From CAYUYM01 sp964449305 (GTDB lineage Bacteria; Bacteroidota; Ignavibacteria; SZUA-365; CAYQST01), in assembly GCA_964449305.1 (NCBI GenBank), contig CAYUYM010000174.1:1-7198 (forward strand): 7,198 nt of DNA, given 5' to 3'. Both the position numbers and the translations under genes were made by a program. Within the stretch, counting starts at the first letter, position 1. Every line of letters starts with the position of its first letter. The notes under the pieces are model-generated. The model saw only the letters and a list, made by a program, of their open reading frames with translations. It searched no databases and had not been told where the DNA came from. This document shows positions 1 to 6,243 of the stretch, piece by piece.

Positions 1-395
1 GATTCCACCTGCGGGTGCACATCGGGGTCGCCGTACACTTCGGATGTCGACGCGATCAGGAAGCGTGCCTTCTTTGCCTTGGCCAACCCCAGCGCCTTGT
101 GCGTGCCCAGCGAGCCGACCTTCAGTGTCTGGATCGGCAGCTTGAGATAGTCGATCGGCGAGGCGGGCGAGGCGAAGTGCAGGATGTAGTCGAGACCACC
201 GGCCACGTACACGTATTCCGTCACATCGTACCGGATGAAGGTGAAGCCCTCGTTCCCGATGAGGTGGGCGATGTTGTCCATGTCCCCGGTGATGAGGTTG
301 TCCATGCAGATGACGTCATGGCCCTCGTGGAGGAGTCGTTCACAAAGATGGGAACCGAGAAATCCGGCGCCGCCGGTGATGAGTGTGCGTGGCAT
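1..395 (-). CDS. UDP-glucuronate decarboxylase-like NAD-dependent epimerase/dehydratase (N-terminal part, cut by left edge)
   Basis: This is the first 131 codons of an extended short-chain dehydrogenase/reductase; the rest lies beyond the left edge. Seen: ATG at 395, the Rossmann dinucleotide motif GGAGFLG at residues 8-14, an acidic residue after the second strand (D32) that would bind the adenine ribose, DV at 57-58, the HFASPASP segment at 73-80, and the signature STSEVYGDPDVHPQ at 116-129. In this family STSEVYGDPxVHPQ is typical of UDP-glucuronate decarboxylases, which turn UDP-glucuronate into UDP-xylose in the cytoplasm using bound NAD. The Ser/Glu of TSE (118-119) belong to the active site; the YxxxK pair would lie outside the window. 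It is the last visible gene of the row and follows TMEM260-like gene B by 86 bp. A nucleotide-sugar enzyme fits a glycosylation locus. A dTDP-glucose dehydratase or other sugar epimerase is less likely but not excluded without the C-terminal half. Confidence 0.9.
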   Translation of the reverse strand, partial: MPRTLITGGAGFLGSHLCERLLHEGHDVICMDNLITGDMDNIAHLIGNEGFTFIRYDVTEYVYVAGGLDYILHFASPASPIDYLKLPIQTLKVGSLGTHKALGLAKAKKARFLIASTSEVYGDPDVHPQVE

Positions 396-408
396 GTGGG
401 GGGATCCT
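396..408 (-). promoter_or_regulatory. Probable ribosome binding site of the UXS-like gene
   Basis: On the minus strand AGGA (plus-strand 405-408) lies 9 bases before the ATG at 395, an acceptable Shine-Dalgarno spacing. A run of six C (plus-strand G at 398-403) fills most of the spacer. The match is only four bases, so the site supports the chosen start modestly. The start is mainly supported by the position of the Rossmann motif just after it. Confidence 0.45.
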
Positions 409-481
409 GATGTGGTTGGTCGTCAAAGGGATTCGTGATCGGTCGGCAGCGCCATGCGCGCGCGCCTGTCAGGCCCGCAAA
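396..481. other. Intergenic leader between TMEM260-like gene B and the UXS-like gene
   Basis: This 86-bp stretch is the longest gene-free gap in the window. It holds an alternating GC run (about 456-465) and a short perfect inverted repeat GCCTG-T-CAGGC at 464-474. That repeat has a one-base centre and no T-run after it, so it is not a credible intrinsic terminator. No convincing promoter is visible: a TTGACG-like hexamer on the minus strand has no matching -10 box. Read-through from gene B into the UXS-like gene is therefore the simplest view. Confidence 0.4.
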
Positions 482-3343
482 TTAGTGATTCGTGCCGACA
501 ATCTCGCGGCTGCGCTCCGTGAGGTCGCGCCGAAAGCGGGCCACGAGCGTGTCCCCCGGATACAAACCCTCAAGCGTGGTGATAAGCTCGCCCTCCTTCA
601 GGCGGTCGTCGGTGAGTTGGAAGAGCCGCACCAGCGTGATGTAGGTGCTCCCGCGCGCCTCGGGCGCCGCCTTTGCGAGCGTCTCGCGGAGCCGCGCCTC
701 GAGCAGGGCGCTTCGTGCCCTCACCCCCGCAGTGTCCCGGATGGCGAGCATGAGCATCCCGGTGTCGAAATCCATCGCCGCTCCCGTGGGATGCAGCGTG
801 GAAGGAAACACCCGCTCCATGGTCCGCAGCACCCGCCTGCCCGCCGCCTGGTCGTGGAGCACGACGTTGATGTCGTTGGCCAGGTTCATGTACAGGAAGC
901 GATACGTGTTGATCATGGGCTGCGACACCTCGTCCATGCCCCGCTGCCCACGTGCCGCAGCACGGAACAGGAAGCCTGGTGCACGCGTCGGAACAGGCTC
1001 CGTCTGGAGGTTCTCAAGATGGGCCCGCATCGAGGCGATCGCCGTGGTCCGATATCCGTCAGGACGTGCCGCTGGCACCGGCAACAGCCGGTAGGTCAGC
1101 CCCTGCGTCACCAGCCAGGGGTGCAGCATCGCCATCGTGGCATCATCGATGCCGCGCGAAAAATGCAGCGGTCGCGTCCCCATGTTGCGGCGGATGATGT
1201 CCAGCAGCAGCAGATCCCTTGGCTGCAGTCCATGGAAGGTCCTGATGCTGGTGGTTGCGGGAATGGTGAGCCGCATCGTCACCGAATCCTGCTGGGCCAC
1301 ATCCGCGAACATCGCGGCAATCTCCGGCGACTCGGCCATCAGCGCATCAATGTCGCGGCACATCGGCACCTTGAACGTCACATGAACAATCCCGCCCTCA
1401 TGGTCGAATCGGTAGTTACTCAGAAGGGTGCTCCACTGGCCCGCCTCCGTGAGATTCGCAAGCTGGTCATTCGTGAGCGTCAGCTCCACCGGGGCGGTCC
1501 CCCCGTGTCCCGGAGCCATCAGCTCCTTCAACACCGGGATCTGCTCCAGGACACCCAGGTTCACCATGCGGACATCCCGCCGTATGCCCTCAACGTACTG
1601 GAGATACCAGAGCGGATAGGCGTCGTTGTCCCCTCCCGCAAAGTAGATCGCCTCACTCTCACAGGATTGAAGAAGGTTGTAGGAGAAATCATACGGCCAC
1701 AGGTTCGCGCTTCTGTCATGCGATGGGAGGTTGGCGGTGAACACAAGGACCACTGTGCCGATGCCGACCACGGCTCCAACCGGAAGCTGAACCTCCGGGC
1801 GCTTCACCACCCGCACCATTGCCTGCCCCAGGGCGGACACGCCCACCCCGATCCACAGTGCAAACACATGAAAGGATCCGACAAAAAAATAGTCGAGCTC
1901 GCGAGGCTCCCGCTCCCCGTTGTTGAAGTACACCACCAGCCCCAGACCAAGGATCAGGAACAGCGACGTGAACGCCGTCCCGGTCCGCCAATCGCGTCGG
2001 AAATGGAGCACCAGCCCGATCAATCCCAGCACAAGAGGAATCCCGAAGAGTCGGCTCGGATATCCGGATGCCGCAGGTTGCGGCGTGTCGGCCGCGAGAA
2101 GCACCGCTGGGGCGTCTGTCTCCGCCGAGGATCGCCCGACGAAATTCCAGAGGAAATACCGCAGGTACATGTGCCCGAGCTGGTATCGAAGAAAGAAGTC
2201 CAGATCCGACGAATATCCGGCATAGAGCTCCGTTCCAAGCGGACTCCACCGCCGCGGGAACAGTGCGGAATGCGTGCTGTCCACCGTCCCCGTGCCCTGG
2301 TTGTAGGTGGGGCCGGACAGAAGAGGATAGCCTTTGTACCAGTCCCGGCTGAGGTAGCCCGAAAGCCGGCCGATGTCGGTCACCGATCCTTCATTGATCG
2401 GCGGCTGGTGGTGCGCACGGACGAGGACGGTGGTGTACGTCGTGAACCCCAGCACCGCCAGAAGCACGGCGGCGAGCATGAAGCGCAACACCGGTGCGGT
2501 CGATCTGCGTGTCGCAAACAGCAGGCCGGTGAGCAGAAGCACGGCAACCGCGATCGCCCCCGTCGTTGTGGCGAGCAGCATGGGAATCCATCGCACAACT
2601 CCAGGATACATCACCACCAGGGCGGCAAGCGCGCTCATGGTGGCGATGCCTATTGCACGGATCGCCCGCTTCTCCACATCGCGGAGCATCACCATCATGA
2701 CGACGAACACCACCACGAGGACAGAAAGCAGATGGACCCCCACGCTCAATCCGATCAGGTAGGATGCGAGCAGAAGCGTCCCCATGCGTGCGAACATCCC
2801 CGAATGCGTGTACCACTCGAGAACCATCCACACCACGGCGGCGATGAAACACAGCCCGATGTTGTACACCTCGGATTCCGTTCCGTTGAACCAGAATGTG
2901 TCGCTGAACGACAGGACAAGTGCCCCGGAAGCCGACGCGAGAATCATGCCGACAGCAGTCGACATCGTCGGCGGCGATGGGATCCACATCCGCAGCAGGC
3001 GCATGGTGGTGAGATACAGGAACAGCACTGTCAGCGCGCTTGCGACCACCGACAACGTCGTGATGCGAAAGGCGACATCGGAGGAGAGCGGCAGAAGGGA
3101 GAACATCCGCCCCAGAAGGACATAAAGCGGTGCCCCTGGCGGGTGCGGGTTGGACATCGTGGCCGCAACCGTGATGAACTCCCCGCTGTCCCAGAACGTC
3201 ACCGTGGGTGCGGCGGTGCTGAGCAGTGCAACAAGGGAGAGGAGAAACACCACCGCGCCGCCGATGCGGCGGACTCGTGCCAACATGGCCTCGTCAAGGA
3301 TTCCTGAGGTCGCTGGTTGCTGTGTCTTCATGAGGGATTGCAT
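482..3343 (-). CDS. TMEM260-like (DUF2723) membrane glycosyltransferase, paralogue B
   Basis: A polytopic inner-membrane protein of 953 residues, normal for bacterial members of the TMEM260-like (PF11028, formerly DUF2723) family. Human TMEM260 is a protein O-mannosyltransferase; donor and acceptor in bacteria are not known to me. Seen, in order: a first hydrophobic helix (about 27-46), then a loop with FWDSGEF (D52, E55) and HPPGAPLY (67-74). About eight more hydrophobic segments follow, then a loop with PPINE, SRDWYKGYPLL, and the aromatic stretch ending RYFLWNFVGR. Next come further membrane helices including LDYFFVGSF, and a soluble C-terminal half from about 538 that begins with LLQSC and GDNDAYPLWY (GDND at 571-574). 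By analogy with GT-C enzymes, D52/E55 in the first outward-facing loop are candidate catalytic residues (inference). ATG at 3343 was chosen. An in-frame TTG (3352) and a second ATG (3331) are possible, and none has a strong Shine-Dalgarno site. It starts 56 bp after paralogue A ends, on the same strand. Confidence 0.93.
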   Translation of the reverse strand: MQSLMKTQQPATSGILDEAMLARVRRIGGAVVFLLSLVALLSTAAPTVTFWDSGEFITVAATMSNPHPPGAPLYVLLGRMFSLLPLSSDVAFRITTLSVVASALTVLFLYLTTMRLLRMWIPSPPTMSTAVGMILASASGALVLSFSDTFWFNGTESEVYNIGLCFIAAVVWMVLEWYTHSGMFARMGTLLLASYLIGLSVGVHLLSVLVVVFVVMMVMLRDVEKRAIRAIGIATMSALAALVVMYPGVVRWIPMLLATTTGAIAVAVLLLTGLLFATRRSTAPVLRFMLAAVLLAVLGFTTYTTVLVRAHHQPPINEGSVTDIGRLSGYLSRDWYKGYPLLSGPTYNQGTGTVDSTHSALFPRRWSPLGTELYAGYSSDLDFFLRYQLGHMYLRYFLWNFVGRSSAETDAPAVLLAADTPQPAASGYPSRLFGIPLVLGLIGLVLHFRRDWRTGTAFTSLFLILGLGLVVYFNNGEREPRELDYFFVGSFHVFALWIGVGVSALGQAMVRVVKRPEVQLPVGAVVGIGTVVLVFTANLPSHDRSANLWPYDFSYNLLQSCESEAIYFAGGDNDAYPLWYLQYVEGIRRDVRMVNLGVLEQIPVLKELMAPGHGGTAPVELTLTNDQLANLTEAGQWSTLLSNYRFDHEGGIVHVTFKVPMCRDIDALMAESPEIAAMFADVAQQDSVTMRLTIPATTSIRTFHGLQPRDLLLLDIIRRNMGTRPLHFSRGIDDATMAMLHPWLVTQGLTYRLLPVPAARPDGYRTTAIASMRAHLENLQTEPVPTRAPGFLFRAAARGQRGMDEVSQPMINTYRFLYMNLANDINVVLHDQAAGRRVLRTMERVFPSTLHPTGAAMDFDTGMLMLAIRDTAGVRARSALLEARLRETLAKAAPEARGSTYITLVRLFQLTDDRLKEGELITTLEGLYPGDTLVARFRRDLTERSREIVGTNH
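3169..3196. repeat. 28-bp direct repeat, copy 1 (WDSGEF coding segment of paralogue B)
   Basis: These 28 bases are identical, in the same orientation, to 6048-6075 in paralogue A. They encode FWDSGEFIT plus one base, the conserved first-loop motif. The identity includes every wobble position of nine codons, while the flanking DNA differs. Found by eye; shorter shared segments occur elsewhere in the two genes. Confidence 0.9.
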
Positions 3344-3399
3344 GGTATCCAAATGTTCAGGAGGAAATGTCGGCCATCATCGGGACTCGCCGGTGGATG
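3344..3399. other. Short gap between paralogues A and B
   Basis: A 56-bp spacer with no hairpin followed by a T-run and no recognisable promoter, which favours co-transcription of the two paralogues. On the minus strand a GGA lies a few bases before the ATG at 3343, a weak ribosome-binding candidate. If the in-frame TTG at 3352 were the start, the gap would shrink to 47 bp. Confidence 0.4.
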
Positions 3400-6204
3400 T
3401 CACCCCCCTGCGCCGCCCGTGGCCTGATGCCGGTAGCGCTCGATGATGGGAAGCACCTTGTCGTCGCCCGACAGGGTCCGGTAGCGTTCAACAAAGGCGA
3501 GCGCCTTCGCATATTGCCCCGTCACATCATAGGTCCGGAGCAGCACCTGGAACACAGACGGCCCGCCTGCTGATCTCACACTGGCGGCAGGATCCGCCTC
3601 GAAGCGTGGAAGGTATTCCCGTTCGATTCCCGCCACCACGGCGTCCGCCTTGTCCCTGCGACCGGCGATGGTGTAGAGCATCGCCACATCGGGCATGACG
3701 GGCATGGTGAAGCGCGGGGTTGCATTCGGCACGGCGGTGGTGATGCGGTCGATGAGGTCGCGGACGAAGGCCGTGTCCTTCTCCATCTCCACGGCGTACA
3801 GCGCTGTCGCCATCCAGATGAACCAGTAGTTCTTGTCGTGGATTTCACGCGCGATGGCATCGAGTGTGACATCGGGACGCGCCATGCCGCGGAACAGGAA
3901 GCCCGGCTCAGGGGCCAGTGCAGGTTCGTTCCGCAACGCCTGCATGTGCCGGCGCATGGCTCCGACATCCGCCATGCCGAGGTAGCGGCGATGCGACACG
4001 GTCGGGAACGGCATCAGCCGGTAGGTGAAGCCCGTCGCGGCCAGCCAGGGCAGCAACCCGACGTATTCACGCGGCGTCTGTCCGATGGTGAAGTGGATGG
4101 GGTGTGTGGCGGCATTCTCCCGGATCAGATCCACCAGCAGGCGGTCCTGTTTCTCCAGCTCGAAACGCCCCTGCATCGTCGGCTCAAGCTGCACGGTCAT
4201 GGAGATGGTGTCACGCCCGGCGATGGCTGCAAAGCCGTCGGCCAGTGACGCGGCCTGCACCATGTCACCCCAGTCCGCCCCCCGCATCGGGATGTCCACT
4301 TGCAGCCGTCCGTCGGGGACGGGCTGCGGCTGCATCGCCTCAAGCTCGGCGTCAGCGAACGAGAGCTTCACAGGCAGGGATCCGCCCGGTGTCACATCGC
4401 GCAGATGCCGTGCATACCACGCCGTCTTCAGCCAGGCGTTGCTCACCACACGCACATCACGCCGCACACCCGCCACCTGCTGGACGTACAACAGCGGGAA
4501 CAGATCATTGTCACCCGTCGTGATGAGGATCGCATTCTTCGCGCAGGATTGGAGCAGGTTGCAGGCGTAGTCGAACGGCACCAGGTTGTCGCGTCGGTCG
4601 TGCGTGTCGACGTTGGCGGTGAACATCACGACCGGTCCGAGCACCCCGAGCGCCAGACTCACGGGCAGGGCTGCGGCAGCGGATTTCACGCGCGCTGCGA
4701 TCCACTCGCCGGCGAGAAACACCCCGAGACCCGCCCAGAGGAAGACAATGTGAAAGGAGGCGACAAAGAAGTAATCCAGTTCGATGAGCTGGGGTTCCGC
4801 TGTGTTGAAATACACCACGAGTCCAGGACCGGTCACGAGAAAGCTCAGAAGAAACGCGGACCATGTGCGCACGTCACGGCGCGCGTGGAGAATGAGACCG
4901 ATGACAGCAAGAAGAAGTGGAAGGAAGTACAGCGTGTTCGGGTATCCCCTTTCCACCGGTTGTGCGGCCTCGCCGAAGAACACCGCCGGATCGTCCTTCG
5001 TGTCCCCCGCCCTGCCGACGGTGTTCCACATGAGGTACCGGAGGTACATGTGGCCGAGTTGGTATTGAAGAAAGTACTCCATGTCCGACGAGTACTTTCG
5101 ATATGCCTCCTCACTCGCCGGGTTCCATCGGCGCGGCAGAAAACTCGCGGAACCGCCATCCACGGCGTGCGTCGCGTCATTGTAATTCGCCCCCTGCAGC
5201 AGGGGGTAGTTTCCGTACAGATCCCGGTTGACATAGCCGTACAACCCGGCAAAATCCGAGGGATCATTCCCGGCCAGCACAGGCCTGTCAGCGGCACGTA
5301 TCATGACGGTGACAAACGTGGAGTACCCGAGCGTCACACACAGGATCGCCAGCGCAGCCAGGCGCCAGTGCGGAGCCAGCTTTCTGTGCAGCGCCGCCAC
5401 CACGATCCCGGCAAGCACCAGGATGGCGAGGACCTGTGTGACACCGCCGGCGAGAAGGCCCGGCAGCCATTTCACGATCCCCGGATACACGACAAGCAGG
5501 CCGGCCACGGTGAGCCCGATGGAGAGAAGCGCGGCCCTGGCATGCAGCACCTGTGCGTCGCGCAGCACCACAAGCGGCAGAACAAAGACGAGAACGAGTA
5601 CGGCAAGCAGATGGACTCCGATGCTCAATCCCACGAGGTAGGCGACAAGCAGCAGGGATGTCCACGAAGCGAACCGACCCGATCGCGTATACCACTCGAG
5701 TGTGATCCACATTGAGGCGGACATGAACATCAGGCCGAGATTGTACATCTCAGTCTCGGTCCCGTTGGCCCAGAAGGTCTCGCTGAATGCAAGCATCAAT
5801 GCACCGGATGCCGCGGCCACGAGCATGCCCACGGCCCTGCCTCCTCCCACCACCGCGCCATTCCATGCGCGGAGCAGCCGCATCATGATGAGGTGGGAGA
5901 AGAGCACCACCAGTGCACTCGCAACCACCGACAGCATCGTGACACGGAAGGCCATGTCTGCTCCGAAGGGCGACATCGAGAAGATGCGCCCGAGTAGGAC
6001 GAACAGCGGTGCGCCAGGGGGATGGGGAATCCCCAGTGTCACGGCCGCCGTGATGAACTCCCCGCTGTCCCAGAAGGAGACTGTGGGTGTGGCGGTGATC
6101 GTCAGCACAACAAGGGCGGCGAAAAACACACCCGTGGCAGTGAGGCGATGGAGGCGGAGAAACAAACGTGTGTCCATGGTGTCAGTTGGTGCCGTGTTGG
6201 TCAT
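3400..6204 (-). CDS. TMEM260-like (DUF2723) membrane glycosyltransferase, paralogue A
   Basis: A 934-residue paralogue of the next gene, with the same plan: a first helix (about 22-40), FWDSGEF (D46, E49), HPPGAPLF (61-68), TETEMYNL (149-156), GVHLL with H198, roughly twelve hydrophobic segments up to about residue 530, then a soluble half of about 400 residues with LLQSC and GDNDLFPLLY (GDND at 564-567). In a 76-residue stretch around WDSGEF I count 53 identities with paralogue B, about 70%; similarity is weaker towards the C-terminus. Compared with the family pattern as I know it, several hallmarks have changed: PPINE reads PVLAG, WNFxGR reads WNTVGR, PLWY reads PLLY, and the Arg before the LDYFF segment is replaced. 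It may therefore have a different substrate or partner (inference). Start ATG at 6204 is supported by GGGAG about 8 bases upstream. It lies 39 bp after the outer-membrane protein gene. Likely role: transfer of a lipid-linked sugar on the periplasmic side. Confidence 0.92.
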   Translation of the reverse strand: MTNTAPTDTMDTRLFLRLHRLTATGVFFAALVVLTITATPTVSFWDSGEFITAAVTLGIPHPPGAPLFVLLGRIFSMSPFGADMAFRVTMLSVVASALVVLFSHLIMMRLLRAWNGAVVGGGRAVGMLVAAASGALMLAFSETFWANGTETEMYNLGLMFMSASMWITLEWYTRSGRFASWTSLLLVAYLVGLSIGVHLLAVLVLVFVLPLVVLRDAQVLHARAALLSIGLTVAGLLVVYPGIVKWLPGLLAGGVTQVLAILVLAGIVVAALHRKLAPHWRLAALAILCVTLGYSTFVTVMIRAADRPVLAGNDPSDFAGLYGYVNRDLYGNYPLLQGANYNDATHAVDGGSASFLPRRWNPASEEAYRKYSSDMEYFLQYQLGHMYLRYLMWNTVGRAGDTKDDPAVFFGEAAQPVERGYPNTLYFLPLLLAVIGLILHARRDVRTWSAFLLSFLVTGPGLVVYFNTAEPQLIELDYFFVASFHIVFLWAGLGVFLAGEWIAARVKSAAAALPVSLALGVLGPVVMFTANVDTHDRRDNLVPFDYACNLLQSCAKNAILITTGDNDLFPLLYVQQVAGVRRDVRVVSNAWLKTAWYARHLRDVTPGGSLPVKLSFADAELEAMQPQPVPDGRLQVDIPMRGADWGDMVQAASLADGFAAIAGRDTISMTVQLEPTMQGRFELEKQDRLLVDLIRENAATHPIHFTIGQTPREYVGLLPWLAATGFTYRLMPFPTVSHRRYLGMADVGAMRRHMQALRNEPALAPEPGFLFRGMARPDVTLDAIAREIHDKNYWFIWMATALYAVEMEKDTAFVRDLIDRITTAVPNATPRFTMPVMPDVAMLYTIAGRRDKADAVVAGIEREYLPRFEADPAASVRSAGGPSVFQVLLRTYDVTGQYAKALAFVERYRTLSGDDKVLPIIERYRHQATGGAGG
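6048..6075. repeat. 28-bp direct repeat, copy 2 (WDSGEF coding segment of paralogue A)
   Basis: Identical to 3169-3196 and in the same reading frame of its own gene: the FWDSGEFIT codons plus one base. The two copies are 2879 bp apart. A crossover between them would fuse the first 52 residues of A in frame to the rest of B. Confidence 0.9.
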
Positions 6205-6243
6205 GAAGAGGCTCCCGCCCGATCGCCCGTCTCCGACATGGCG
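6205..6243 (-). promoter_or_regulatory. Short gap with ribosome binding site of paralogue A
   Basis: This 39-bp spacer separates the TAG stop of the outer-membrane protein gene (6244-6246) from the ATG at 6204. On the minus strand it contains GGGAG followed by seven bases (CCTCTTC) and then the ATG, a good Shine-Dalgarno arrangement that favours this start over the internal ATG at codon 10. I see no terminator or promoter, consistent with co-transcription. Confidence 0.6.

Noticed and set aside
15..410. Plus-strand 131-codon frame opposite the UXS-like gene
   Set aside because: The minus-strand translation carries GGAGFLG and TSEVYGD motifs; the plus-strand frame has no comparable features.
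403..435. TTGACG-like -35 hexamer on the minus strand upstream of the UXS-like gene
   Set aside because: No -10 hexamer lies at a suitable distance; the expected place is the C tract. No Bacteroidota-type TAnnTTTG box is present either.
456..474. GC-rich alternating run and GCCTG-T-CAGGC inverted repeat as a transcription terminator
   Set aside because: The centre is a single base, so only about three pairs could form around a real loop, and no T-run follows on either strand.
383..3307. A 974-codon open frame on the plus strand, opposite TMEM260-like gene B
   Set aside because: It is antisense to a clearly real gene with family motifs. Its translation is rich in His, Arg, Gln and Pro with no hydrophobic core or recognisable domain, as expected for a mirror frame in GC-rich DNA.
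3359..3573. Plus-strand AGGAGG followed by an ATG at 3367 and a 68-codon frame
   Set aside because: The spacing between AGGAGG and the ATG is only two bases, too short for good initiation, and the frame runs antisense through the 3' end of paralogue A with no recognisable protein features.
4300..5715. A 471-codon open frame on the plus strand, opposite TMEM260-like gene A
   Set aside because: It is the same kind of shadow frame: His/Arg/Gln-rich, no motifs, wholly inside a confident minus-strand gene. Its position relative to gene A matches that of the longer mirror frame opposite gene B, as expected for paralogues with similar codon use.
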